From an uncultured Craurococcus sp. (GTDB lineage: Bacteria; Pseudomonadota; Alphaproteobacteria; Acetobacterales; Acetobacteraceae): 64,000 bases of DNA. The DNA is taken from contig CADCTD010000058.1 of NCBI GenBank assembly GCA_902805545.1, forward strand, positions 1-64,000. The letters run 5' to 3'. Under the pieces are notes generated by a model, which saw only the letters and a list, made by a program, of their open reading frames with translations, did not search any database and had not been told where the DNA came from. Within the stretch, counting starts at the first letter, position 1; every line of letters begins with the position of its first letter. The position numbers were made by a program, and so were the translations under genes. Positions 27,193 to 36,123 of this stretch are shown here, piece by piece.

Positions 27193-27918
27193 CTAACCAG
27201 TGCGGGAGCGGCCCTCGCCTGCCGCACGCACCAGTTCCGCCCGCACCCTGCCCGGATCGGCCACCGGGGCGCTCCAGGCAAGGCGGCGAACCTCCTCCCC
27301 CGCCGCGAGGTCGGCGCCGTCGACATCGACGGTCACCATGCGCCAGTCGCCGGGGGCGCCGCCGAGCAGGCCGGTGGCGATGGCCGCCACCGCATCGGCA
27401 TGGTCGGCATTCACATGGCCGATGATGCCGGCCGCGGCCGCCTCGATCGCCGCCACCGCCTCGGCCGCCGGCTTAAGATCGGCGAGGCGGATGCGGTGCG
27501 CCCGGGCGAAGCCGCCGACCAGCAGCGCCCCGCCCGGCCGGATGCGCCAGAGGGCAAAATCCCCGAAATCGGCATACATCGCCGCATAGGGGTGGCGGGC
27601 GAGCCAGCGGGCCTTCAGCGCCGGGACCTCCTCCTCCGGCACCGGCTCGGCGAGGCCGGTCAGCGTCACCCGGGGCGCGGTCTGCGGGTTCACGCTCTCC
27701 GGCGCGCCGCTGACGAGCAGGGCGCAGCGCGGCTCCGCCCGGAGCTGGCGGGTATGCTCGGAGAGGGAGGAGAGCAGCAGCAGCGGCGCCCCGTCCGGCG
27801 CCGTCCCCGGCGTCACCAGGCTGGCGAAGGGCTGGCCCTCCGCCGCCGTCGCCAGGGTGGCCGCCGCCGCGGCGCGGAGCAGGCAGCGGGCCTCGAAGCC
27901 CAGGTTTTCAGTCCCCAT
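27193..27918 (-). CDS. HugZ-like pyridoxamine-5'-phosphate-oxidase-fold protein
   Basis: 241 residues. An N-terminal split-barrel (about 5-140; [20 protein letters not shown]) is followed by a C-terminal DUF2470-type domain ([20 protein letters not shown]). This arrangement is typical of the HugZ/HutZ haem-binding proteins and related flavin-fold enzymes; whether this one binds haem cannot be seen. The ATG at 27918 was preferred over a GTG at 27945. It sits between pckA and chvI and is divergent from chvI. The 83-bp gap upstream contains the palindrome TTGTGCCACAA, a possible operator. Confidence 0.8.
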   Translation of the reverse strand: MGTENLGFEARCLLRAAAAATLATAAEGQPFASLVTPGTAPDGAPLLLLSSLSEHTRQLRAEPRCALLVSGAPESVNPQTAPRVTLTGLAEPVPEEEVPALKARWLARHPYAAMYADFGDFALWRIRPGGALLVGGFARAHRIRLADLKPAAEAVAAIEAAAAGIIGHVNADHADAVAAIATGLLGGAPGDWRMVTVDVDGADLAAGEEVRRLAWSAPVADPGRVRAELVRAAGEGRSRTG

Positions 27919-28001
27919 CGCGCGATCCCGTCCGGGTTGTGCCACAATGCCACCCTATATGGAGTGCCCTACCCAACGGACGAGCCGGCGGAGACCCGAC
28001 C

Positions 28002-28703
<702 letters not shown>

Positions 28704-28711
28704 CCTCCTCC

Positions 28712-28737
28712 GGGCGGCGGGCGTCACCCCGCTGCCC
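28712..28737 (+). terminator. Hairpin behind chvI
   Basis: Arms GGGCGGCGGG (28712-28721) and CCCGCTGCCC (28728-28737) pair with one G-T wobble around a 6-nt loop, starting 8 bp after the chvI stop codon. This argues that chvI is monocistronic. Confidence 0.5.
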
Positions 28738-28775
28738 GAAGCGTCCTCCGCCTGCGCCTGGCGGACCGAGGCCCG

Positions 28776-29891
28776 TCACCCTCGGCCGATCGTCTCCGGC
28801 CGCGTCGCCGCCAGGCTGGCGAGGTTGGCGTCGATGGCGCTGATCAGGCCCCAATTCTCGATGTAGCCGGAGGGAAAGCCCGGCGAGCCGGCCTCGAGGT
28901 CCTGCTGGCGCGCATGGATGTAGTCCGTCCAGCGCCGCGTGGCCGGGCGGCGGTGGTGGAAGTCGTGGCAGGGCGCATCGCCGACCAGCACGAAGAGGCG
29001 GACGAAGAGGTGCACGGTCAGCATCTCCAGCCACCAGCCGGCCCAGAGCATCAGGCCGCGCAGGCTGCTCGCCCGGTCCGCCGGGGGTTCCCGCCCGGGG
29101 AAGACGCCCGCCGTCGCATGGCAGACGAAGTCGCGGTTGCGCATGGCGATGAGTTCCGGCTCCGGGAAGCGATGCTCGCAGAGGATGCGCAGCACCGTCG
29201 CCGCCTGCAGCAGCACCGTCACCGGCAGCACCCAGGCGACCAAAAAGGCGGGCAGCACGCCGCAGGCCGCGGCGACGAGGAATCCACCCGCCCAGCCGAT
29301 GCGCCCGACGCGGTCATGCGCCGCATCGCCGGTGAAGAGGCTGGCGCCGATCCGCCGGCGCAGGAAGCGCAGATGGAAGGCCGGCGAGACCAGGCTGACG
29401 CAGACCCGCCGCCACAGCTCCCGCTTCGGCAGCCCCGGCTCCAGCCCGCAGAGGCCGAGGACGAAATCGGCGAACTCGTCCTCCTCCGTCAGCAGCTTCT
29501 TCGGGCTGTGATGCAGCATGTGCTCATGCTGGTAGTCGTCGAAGCGCTTGAACAGCAGCAACGCCGAGACCAGCCGGCCGACCTGGCGGTTGCGCGCCCG
29601 GCTGCGGAAGACGGTGCCGTGCGAGCAATGGTGGAAGATGACCACCTGGAACAGGCCGAGGCCGCAGCTCGTCGCCAGCAGGCCGAGCGGCAGCGTCAGC
29701 CAGAGGGCGAGCGGCGCATCGGCGAGGAGGAAGGGCGCGGCGGAAAGGGCGACGCCCGCGAAGGTCCAGAGCAGGGCGATTGCGACGAAGCTTTCGCCCG
29801 GCCGCTCGATTGCAGCTTCGCCGGGTGCGGGCCGGGCGGTAAGCCAAGTCAGGAACGGCTGCAGCCAAGACTGGATGCGTTCCGCCATCAT
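28776..29891 (-). CDS. Membrane fatty acid desaturase-like protein
   Basis: 371 residues. The histidine clusters of the membrane di-iron desaturase/hydroxylase superfamily are visible: FHHCSHGTVF, YQHEHMLHHSPKK and, near the end, PCHDFHHRRPATRR. Several hydrophobic segments separate them (for example AIALLWTFAGVALSAAPFLL). Substrate could be an acyl lipid, carotenoid or other lipid. Start is uncertain: ATGs at 29891/29888, or a GTG at 29975 in a less GC-rich leader. It converges with chvI. Confidence 0.75.
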   Translation of the reverse strand: MMAERIQSWLQPFLTWLTARPAPGEAAIERPGESFVAIALLWTFAGVALSAAPFLLADAPLALWLTLPLGLLATSCGLGLFQVVIFHHCSHGTVFRSRARNRQVGRLVSALLLFKRFDDYQHEHMLHHSPKKLLTEEDEFADFVLGLCGLEPGLPKRELWRRVCVSLVSPAFHLRFLRRRIGASLFTGDAAHDRVGRIGWAGGFLVAAACGVLPAFLVAWVLPVTVLLQAATVLRILCEHRFPEPELIAMRNRDFVCHATAGVFPGREPPADRASSLRGLMLWAGWWLEMLTVHLFVRLFVLVGDAPCHDFHHRRPATRRWTDYIHARQQDLEAGSPGFPSGYIENWGLISAIDANLASLAATRPETIGRG

Positions 29892-30090
29892 TTCTCTCGG
29901 GTTGTTTGTCCCGTTTGCAGAGACCAGAGCCCGCTCTGCCGAATCACCAAGCCTGATAAACGCCATCTGTAGCACTCCATCACGACCGGAGAGCTATAGC
30001 GCGGCTCAAGGCTCATGCTTCAGCAACTATTTCATTTCACTCCGCCTGAAGCGCCGCAGCGACGCGTCTGTTCCGGGCGGATGGCACGGT

Positions 30091-30390
30091 TCAGCCCAGG
30101 CCGCGCCAGACCTGCCAGGGCAGCGGCGGCTGCGTCGGGACGGGCGCCAGCCGGGTGGAGGCGAAGCGGCGGGCGACGGCCGCGGGCATCGCCACCGGGC
30201 CGAAATAGGCCGCGTCCTGCATGTCCTCGGGCGCACAGACGACGACGCCATCCTCCCATTCATGGCGATCCATGGCGTCGGGCCAGTCGTCGCCGCGCCA
30301 GAGCAGCGGGCGGAGGCCGGAGGCGTCCTCGACCCAGTGCCAGCCGCTTTGTTCGGGTTGCGTGGGAACCCCGTTCCATTGGTGTATCAT
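30091..30390 (-). CDS. Small hypothetical protein, Trp-rich
   Basis: 99 residues, not recognised. It starts MIHQWNGVPTQPEQSGWHWV and contains eight tryptophans, an acidic centre (HEWEDGVVVCAPEDMQ) and a Pro/Trp-rich end (PPLPWQVWRGLG). The ATG at 30390 has GGAG 7 bases upstream, and the codon usage fits the neighbourhood, so it is likely real. No signal peptide or membrane segment. Neighbours give no clear functional link. Confidence 0.55.
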   Translation of the reverse strand: MIHQWNGVPTQPEQSGWHWVEDASGLRPLLWRGDDWPDAMDRHEWEDGVVVCAPEDMQDAAYFGPVAMPAAVARRFASTRLAPVPTQPPLPWQVWRGLG

Positions 30391-30940
30391 GCGAATCTCC
30401 GCGGAATTACCGGTGCATATCGCCGAATGCAGAGGGGCGCGGCATGCGGGAGGCATCGCCGGGCGTCCCACGGGATTCGACCAGGGGCATAAGATGACAA
30501 GCTGACGCGCAAAATGAAACAGCGCTGCATCGGCAGGGCATCGGGGCGCCGCATCGCCCGGGCGACAGGTGGCGAGGATCGCCTCGCCCTATGGCGCCAT
30601 CGGTGCCGCATTCGCCGCCCCGCGCGTCGCCACGACCCCGAAATGCCGCCCCCGGGCGGCCAGCCAGCCTCCCCCCGGCCTCCCGCCCAGGGGCGGCAGG
30701 CCGGGGGGAGGCTGGCGCCGGTCGAGGCCGCCAGCCGTGCCATCGCCGCCGCCGGTTCCGGCGCCGTCGTCCTCGCCATCGAGGCGGCGCTCGGCAAGCC
30801 CGTCTGCTGAGGCAGGGATTATTCCCCGCGACGGAACAGTGCCTTCCCTGGCGAGCGGCTTCAGCGCATCGGCCGGTTGTATAGACTCTGGGACGAGGCA
30901 GGGCACGGCGCCCGCGCCATCCGCATCGGAGGACCCCGCC
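30391..30940. other. Gene-poor 550-bp stretch with a large inverted repeat
   Basis: No gene can be defended here. All six frames give Arg/Pro/Ala-rich translations typical of GC-rich non-coding DNA. A plus-strand frame ends at 30810 with AASRAIAAAGSGAVVLAIEA then ALGKPVC, which loosely resembles the C-terminus of Asp/Glu racemase-like enzymes and could be a remnant. The segment also contains the hairpins described at 30645-30715 and should carry the promoter of the gene starting at 30941. Confidence 0.4.
30645..30715. repeat. Long near-perfect inverted repeat plus flanking palindrome
   Basis: Arms 30664-30681 and 30698-30715 (18 bp, starting CCAGCCTCC) are perfect reverse complements. Inside them CCGCCC (30683-30688) pairs with GGGCGG (30691-30696) after a single C-C mismatch, giving 24 bp of almost continuous stem. 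Directly upstream, GCCGCCC (30645-30651) pairs with GGGCGGC (30654-30660). Such a structure could act as a strong bidirectional terminator or a recombination-prone site. Confidence 0.6.
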
Positions 30941-31846
30941 ATGACCGTTCAGCTTTCCCCCTGGCATGCCGGCGAGATCGCCCTGCAATCCTCGCTCGGC
31001 CTGGCGGAGCGCATGGCCGTGGTCGGCCGGCATGTGCTGCGCGACCACCTGATCGAGCAGCACCAGCTGTTCTATCCGCAGCTCCCCTTCCTCGTCCTCG
31101 GCGCGGTGGACCCCGAGGGCGACCCCTGGGCCACCATCCTTGCCGGCCATCCCGGCTTCCTCTCCGTGCCGGATGCGCAGACGCTGCACGTCGCCGCCCG
31201 GCGCGACGCGGCGGACCCGGCGGATCGCGGCATGGAGGCAGGCGATCCGGTCGGCCTGCTCGGCATCGAGCTGCCGACGCGGCGGCGCAACCGGCTGAAC
31301 GGCCATGTCCGCCGCGAGACGGGCGACGAGGGCTTCGCCGTCGCGGTCGAGCAGAGCTTCGGCAACTGCCCGCGCTACATCACCCCGCACGGCATCGCCT
31401 TCGCCCGCGACCCGGCCGGGCCCGCCCCGGCCGGCGCCGCTGCCCTGCCGCGCCTCGACCCGGCCGCGTTGGCGATGATCCGCGGCGCCGATACGGTGTT
31501 CGTCGCAAGCCATGTCGGGGAGGCCGGCGCGGGCCGGCAGGTCGATGTCTCGCACCGTGGCGGCCGGCCGGGCTTCATCCGGGTCGAGGCGGATGGCGCG
31601 CTCACCATCCCCGACTATGCCGGCAACAAGTTCTTCAACACCCTCGGCAACATCTTGGTGAGCGGCCGGGCCGGGCTGCTCTTCGTCGATGGCGGGACCG
31701 GCACCCTGCTGCAGCTGACCGGCGCGGCGGAACTGCTGCCGGAGGGGCCGGAGCTCGCGGCATTCGAGGGCGCCGAGCGCCTCTGGCGCGTCACGCCGCG
31801 CCGCATTGTCCGCCGCGAGGCCGCGCTGCCGCTGCGCTGGGCCTGA
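30941..31846 (+). CDS. Pyridoxamine 5'-phosphate oxidase-fold protein (COG3576-like)
   Basis: 301 residues. The split-barrel FMN-binding fold occurs in two parts. The first, around residues 47-75, shows QLPFLVLGAVDPEGDPWATI. The C-terminal part shows VDVSHRGGRPGFIRVE, IPDYAGNKFFNTLGN and GRAGLLFVDGGTG, the family hallmark for flavin-nucleotide binding proteins. Members often occur alone or fused to ferredoxin reductases; no such domain follows here. The ATG at 30941 follows GGAGGACCCCGCC. The gene precedes a LysR regulator on the same strand, separated by 146 bp. Confidence 0.8.
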   Translation: MTVQLSPWHAGEIALQSSLGLAERMAVVGRHVLRDHLIEQHQLFYPQLPFLVLGAVDPEGDPWATILAGHPGFLSVPDAQTLHVAARRDAADPADRGMEAGDPVGLLGIELPTRRRNRLNGHVRRETGDEGFAVAVEQSFGNCPRYITPHGIAFARDPAGPAPAGAAALPRLDPAALAMIRGADTVFVASHVGEAGAGRQVDVSHRGGRPGFIRVEADGALTIPDYAGNKFFNTLGNILVSGRAGLLFVDGGTGTLLQLTGAAELLPEGPELAAFEGAERLWRVTPRRIVRREAALPLRWA

Positions 31847-31992
31847 CGCGGCCGGGCGGTCCTGGAGCAAGCCCCGGCCGGGTGGGCACGCCCGGGCGGG
31901 CAGTCGACCCGCCGGATGACGTCCCGGGCCGGTTTCCGCAGGCGCCGCCGAGCGCAAGCCGGTCTAGTCTCGCTCGCGGCAGGAGGGGCGCG

Positions 31993-32892
31993 ATGGACCG
32001 CTGGCAGGCAATGCGCATCTTCGCCAGGGTCGCCGAGACCGGCAGCTTCGCCGCGGCCGGCCGCCAGCTCGGCCTCAGCCCGCCCGCCGTCACCCGCGCC
32101 GTGGCGGCGCTCGAGGAGGCGATCGGCACCCGCCTCCTCACCCGCACCACCCGCCTCGTCCGCCTGACCGAGGCCGGGGGGCGCTATGTCGAGGATTGCC
32201 GCCGCATCCTCGCCGACATCGCCGAGGCGGAGGCCGCCGCCGCCGGCGCCTACGGCACCCCGACCGGCACGCTCGCCGTCACCGCCTCGGTCCTCTTCGG
32301 CGAGATCTACGTCCTGCCGATCCTCACCGAGTATCTCGACCGCCATCCGGCGGTCAGCATCCGCGGCCTCTTCCTCGACCGGGTGGTCAATATCGTCGAG
32401 GAGGGGATCGATGTCGCGGTCCGCATCGGCCACCTGCCGGATTCCGGCATGGCGGCGCTCCGGGTCGGGGCGGTGCGGCGGGTGGTCTGCGGCGCGCCGG
32501 ACTACTTCGCCCGCCATGGCATCCCGGCCGATCCGGGCGAGCTCGCCCGGCACCGGATCATCGCCCCGACCGGCGCCACGGCCTCCCTCGACTGGCGCTT
32601 CGGCCCCGGGGCGCCGCGCAGCGTGACCGTGCAGCCGCGCCTCGCCTGCAACACCAATGCGGCCGCGATCGCGGCGGCGGTGGCCGGCTGGGGGATCACC
32701 CGGCTGCTGAGCTACCAGGTCGCCGGCCTGGTCGCCGAGGGCCGGCTGCAACGGGTCCTGGCCGATTTCGAGGAGGAGCCGCTGCCGATCCATGTCATCC
32801 ACCCCGAGGGCCGCCGCGCCGCGGCCCGGGTGCGGGGCTTCGTCGACCTGGCGGTGGAGCGCCTGCGCGCCGACCCGCGGCTGCACCAATAG
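31993..32892 (+). CDS. LysR family transcriptional regulator
   Basis: 299 residues. The N-terminal winged helix-turn-helix is clear (MDRWQAMRIFARVAETGSF, then LSPPAVTRAVAALEEAIG and LLTRTTRLVRLTEAG), with the C-terminal effector domain of type 2 periplasmic-binding fold (for example NIVEEGIDVAVRIGHLPDSG). It belongs to the large subgroup with the RIG(H/P)L motif, whose members often regulate adjacent genes; the upstream PPOX-fold gene or the downstream kinase could be targets, but nothing in the sequence shows which. ATG at 31993 follows AGGAGGGGCGCG. Confidence 0.93.
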   Translation: MDRWQAMRIFARVAETGSFAAAGRQLGLSPPAVTRAVAALEEAIGTRLLTRTTRLVRLTEAGGRYVEDCRRILADIAEAEAAAAGAYGTPTGTLAVTASVLFGEIYVLPILTEYLDRHPAVSIRGLFLDRVVNIVEEGIDVAVRIGHLPDSGMAALRVGAVRRVVCGAPDYFARHGIPADPGELARHRIIAPTGATASLDWRFGPGAPRSVTVQPRLACNTNAAAIAAAVAGWGITRLLSYQVAGLVAEGRLQRVLADFEEEPLPIHVIHPEGRRAAARVRGFVDLAVERLRADPRLHQ

Positions 32893-32972
32893 GGCGAGGC
32901 GGCTTGCGCCCGGAGCTTCCGCTGTGATGAAAGGGTGGGAAGCGCCCCGAACCGAGGACCCGGCCCCCGCCG

Positions 32973-34841
32973 ATGCACCACCTGCACAGCGCGCATGAGC
33001 CCGTCCTCGTCGTGCTTTCAGTCGTCATTGCCGTCCTCGGGTCCTGGACGGCGCTGGACCTGTTCCGCCGGGTGCAGGCGAATGCCGGCGCCATCCGCCT
33101 CTGGTGGCTGGCCGGGGCGGCGACCGCGACCGGCGGCTCCATCTGGTCGATGCATTTCGTCGCCATGCTCGCCTACGACCTCGGCCTGCCGGTCCGCTAC
33201 GAGGTACGGCTGACCGTCGTCTCCCTGTTGCTGGCGATCGGCGCGACCGCGATCGGCTTTGCGCTCGCCGCCGGCCGCCAGGCCCTGCCCGGGCGCGGGC
33301 GGATCGCCGCCGCCGCCCTCGCCATGGGGCTCGGCATCTGCCTGATGCATTACGTTGGCATGGCGGCGATGCGCCTGGCGGCGATGCCGGTCTATGACCC
33401 GCTGCTGGTGACGGCATCCGCCGCGGTGGCGATCGGCGCCTCGGCCCTCGCCCTCGTTCTCGCCCTCGACGAGCGGTCCGCGCCGGCCCGCGCCCTGGGC
33501 GCCCTGGCCCTCGGCCTGGCGATTGCCGGGATGCACTACACCGGCATGGCGGCCGTCACCTTCGAGCCGGTGCCCGGCCTGGCGGCCCGGCCGGCCGAGA
33601 TCCCGGCCCAGGCGCTCGCCATCGGCGTCGCTGGCTGCACCCTGCTGCTGCTCACCCTGGCGCTGGTCGCCGCCATGGTCGACCGCCGCATCGAGCGGCT
33701 GGCCCTGCGCGAGGCCGAGGCGCTCCGCCGCAGCGAGGAGCGGCTGCGGGGCGTGCTGGAGCGTCTGCCCGTCGGCATCCTCGTCAGCGAGGCGGGCTCG
33801 GGCCGGATCCTCCTCGCCAATCCGGAGGCGGAGCGCATCCTGGCCCGCCGGCTCGATGCGGCGGCGATCGAGGCGCTCGACCGGGCCGGCGACCCGCTGG
33901 CCAACGCCCTCCGGAGCGGCGATGCGGCGGACCGGCAGCCCCTGACCCATTGCCGGCCGGATGGCGCCACCCTGCATCTCGAGCTCAGCCTCGCCCCGAT
34001 GCCGGATGGGGAGGGGCAGGCGGGCCTCGCCATCGCCACCCTGCTCGACGTCACCGCGCGGGTGCAGGCGGAGCAGGTGCTGCGCCGGGCGCAGCGGCTG
34101 GAGGCGATGGGCCAGCTCACCGGCGGCGTCGCGCATGACTTCAACAACCTGCTGATGGTCGTCTCCGGCAACCTCCAGCTGCTGGTGCGGCGGACGGCGG
34201 ACGAATCCCTGCTGCGCCTGGCCCGCAGCGCCGCCGGCGCGGTGCAGCGCGGCGCCGACATCACCAACCGCCTGCTGACCTTCGCCCGCGAGCAGGCGCT
34301 GAAGCCGGCCCCGGTGGCGCTGGCCGAACTGCTGCCCGACATCGCCGAGGGCATGCTGGCCCGGACCCTCGGCGGCCGCATCCGGGTCGAGACGCAGGTG
34401 GAGCCGGGGCTCTGGCCGGTGCTCGCCGACCAGTCGGAGCTCGGGGTCGCGCTGCTGAACATCGCCATCAACGCCCGCGACGCCATGCCGGAGGGCGGGC
34501 GGCTCGCCATCGCCGCCGCCAATGCCCCGTCGGCCGAGTTGCCGGAGCGGCTGCGCGCCGGGCTGGCGCCGGGGGACTATGTCGCGCTGACCGTGACCGA
34601 TAGCGGGGCGGGGATGAGCGAGGAGGTCCTGGCGCGGGCCTTCGAGCCCTTCTTCACCACCAAGCCGGTCGGCCGGGGCTCGGGGCTCGGCCTGTCGCAG
34701 GTCTATGGCTTCGCCCGGCAGTCCGGCGGCACGGCCCAGCTCGTCAGCCGCCCCGGCGAGGGGACGCAGGTGACGCTCTGGCTCCCGCGCGCGGCCCCCG
34801 CCTCCGCCGAGGCCTCGCCGCCCGGTGAGCGCGTGGCATGA
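32973..34841 (+). CDS. MHYT-domain PAS sensor histidine kinase
   Basis: 622 residues. The N-terminal MHYT integral-membrane sensor (about 8-230) shows three repeats of the signature: SIWSMHFVAML, ICLMHYVGMAAM and IAGMHYTGMAAV, whose Met and His residues are thought to bind copper and sense oxygen, CO or NO. A PAS domain (about 255-355) and a dimerisation domain with His388 in GGVAHDFNNLLMVV follow. The ATPase domain has the N-box LNIAINARDAMPEGG and ends GLGLSQVYGFARQSGG. No receiver domain is fused; two single-domain receivers follow within 1.1 kb, likely partners. First gene of a signalling cluster. Confidence 0.9.
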   Translation: MHHLHSAHEPVLVVLSVVIAVLGSWTALDLFRRVQANAGAIRLWWLAGAATATGGSIWSMHFVAMLAYDLGLPVRYEVRLTVVSLLLAIGATAIGFALAAGRQALPGRGRIAAAALAMGLGICLMHYVGMAAMRLAAMPVYDPLLVTASAAVAIGASALALVLALDERSAPARALGALALGLAIAGMHYTGMAAVTFEPVPGLAARPAEIPAQALAIGVAGCTLLLLTLALVAAMVDRRIERLALREAEALRRSEERLRGVLERLPVGILVSEAGSGRILLANPEAERILARRLDAAAIEALDRAGDPLANALRSGDAADRQPLTHCRPDGATLHLELSLAPMPDGEGQAGLAIATLLDVTARVQAEQVLRRAQRLEAMGQLTGGVAHDFNNLLMVVSGNLQLLVRRTADESLLRLARSAAGAVQRGADITNRLLTFAREQALKPAPVALAELLPDIAEGMLARTLGGRIRVETQVEPGLWPVLADQSELGVALLNIAINARDAMPEGGRLAIAAANAPSAELPERLRAGLAPGDYVALTVTDSGAGMSEEVLARAFEPFFTTKPVGRGSGLGLSQVYGFARQSGGTAQLVSRPGEGTQVTLWLPRAAPASAEASPPGERVA

Positions 34842-34885
34842 GCGGCGCCCTGGTCCCGCGCCCGTTCCCTTCCTAGAGTAGAAGG

Positions 34886-35365
34886 ATGGCCGCCTCGACA
34901 GCGCTCCGCCGGTCCACCTTCAGCGCCGTCCCGGTCGCGGGCGACGAAGGCATCCGGACGCGCGGGGCAGGCCCGGGGCCGGCGGCCTTGCCGGTGCGGC
35001 CGCCGGGCACGCTCGCCCTCGCCGGGCGCCGCGTCCTCGTCGTCGACGACGAGCCGATGATCCTCGAGATCCTGGTCGAGCATTGCGCCTCGCTCGGCCT
35101 CATCGTCTTCGAGGCGAGCGACGGCGAGCCGGCGCTGCGCGAGATCGAGCGGCATCCGGAGATCGAGGTGCTGGTGACCGATGTGCGGATGCCGGGACTG
35201 GACGGCCCGGCGCTGGTCGAGCAGGCGCTCCTGCTGCGGCCGTCGCTCAAGGTGATCTTCGTCACCGGCTACAGCACGCACAACAGCACCGCCTGGCCGA
35301 CCCTGCGGAAGCCCTTCGAGCTCGAGGCGCTGGACACGGCGCTGCGGCAGGCGCTGTTGCCCTGA
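34886..35365 (+). CDS. Single-domain response regulator (receiver only), with N-terminal extension
   Basis: 159 residues. An unconserved Gly/Pro/Ala-rich stretch (about 1-45) precedes one receiver domain: acidic residues in VLVVDDEPMIL, phospho-acceptor Asp99 (LVTDVRMPGLDG), Thr127 (IFVTGYS) and Lys142 (LRKPFELEAL). No output domain, so it acts by protein contact or as a phosphorelay shuttle. It begins 44 bp after the MHYT kinase stop and is the probable receiver of that kinase. The start may be further inside; an internal start would remove the extension. Confidence 0.85.
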   Translation: MAASTALRRSTFSAVPVAGDEGIRTRGAGPGPAALPVRPPGTLALAGRRVLVVDDEPMILEILVEHCASLGLIVFEASDGEPALREIERHPEIEVLVTDVRMPGLDGPALVEQALLLRPSLKVIFVTGYSTHNSTAWPTLRKPFELEALDTALRQALLP

Positions 35366-35429
35366 GCCGCGGCCTCATCGACCGCCAGGGCGACGCTTCC
35401 GGCCGTGCCCTCGGTTGTGTCGCGGTTCA

Positions 35430-35452
35430 GTTTACAACCTTTGCGGGTAAAC
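35430..35452. promoter_or_regulatory. Inverted repeat in the receiver intergenic gap
   Basis: GTTTAC (35430-35435) and GTAAAC (35447-35452) form a perfect dyad with an 11-base spacer in a locally A+T-richer patch. It lies 96 bp upstream of the second receiver gene, so it may be an operator or part of its promoter. No protein can be assigned. Confidence 0.3.
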
Positions 35453-35547
35453 ACTCCGTGCGGGCCTCGCTTGCCACTCGACGGGCGCCCCGTCATCCGG
35501 TGACCTTCAAGGGGCCAGACCTGGCGCACAACCCACCGAAGGCGCCG

Positions 35548-35949
35548 ATGACCATACTTCTGGTCGAAGACGATCCGATCGTTCGCTCGACGCTTGCGGA
35601 GTTCCTGGAAGCCGCAGGCTGCGAGCTGCTGGAGGCGACGGACACGCCCGCGGCGCTGGCGCTCCTGGCCGATCCGGCCCGGCGGATTGCCATCCTCGTC
35701 ACCGACATCAATCTCGGGCAAGGCGATGACGGGCTGACGCTCGCCGCCGAGGCGCGGCGCCGTCTGCCCGGCCTCGTCATCTTCTACGTGACCGGAAGCC
35801 CCGAGCGAATGATCGGCAGGGCACCGCCGCCGACGGAACGGGTGTTTCTCAAGCCCTTCAATCCAGACGATTTGGTGGTCGCCGTGCTACAAGCTGCCAG
35901 GCCTCGGGGAAGCCTTTGGCGCCCCGCCCCGAGCCTGACGGATTCGTGA
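35548..35949 (+). CDS. Single-domain response regulator (receiver only)
   Basis: 133 residues, receiver only. Acidic residues in ILLVEDDPIV, phospho-acceptor Asp53 (LVTDINLGQGDDG), Thr82 (FYVTGSPERM) and Lys102 (FLKPFNPDDL) complete the active site. It resembles FixJ/CpdR-like stand-alone receivers. ATG at 35548; the frame is open upstream through the first receiver gene, but the family starts here. A lower-GC gap of 174 bp follows before the FIST gene. Confidence 0.85.
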   Translation: MTILLVEDDPIVRSTLAEFLEAAGCELLEATDTPAALALLADPARRIAILVTDINLGQGDDGLTLAAEARRRLPGLVIFYVTGSPERMIGRAPPPTERVFLKPFNPDDLVVAVLQAARPRGSLWRPAPSLTDS

Positions 35950-36123
35950 GGTTGCCATGACAAGCGACGACAGAATTGTGATCGTCTCTACCCAAGATGT
36001 ATGCCTTAAAGGATAATGCAATCTCACGGGGCGTCTGCGCCCTCTGTTGCAACCGCCTCGGCGCCGCATTGTGGGAGAGTCTGTAGATGCCGATCCGCCG
36101 CCGGATGAGCGAGGCAGCCTCCC
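35950..36123. other. Lower-GC intergenic gap upstream of the FIST gene
   Basis: 174 bp of visibly lower GC than the surroundings. It includes a 19-codon frame from ATG 35957 (MTSDDRIVIVSTQDVCLKG) with no known counterpart, possibly the remnant of a receiver-like start. It should carry the promoter for the FIST/kinase operon. Confidence 0.35.

Noticed and set aside
30514-30810. A 98-residue protein of the plus strand
   Set aside because: Composition is Arg/Pro/Ala-rich, the frame crosses the large inverted repeat and only the last 30 residues resemble any protein; treated as possible remnant only.
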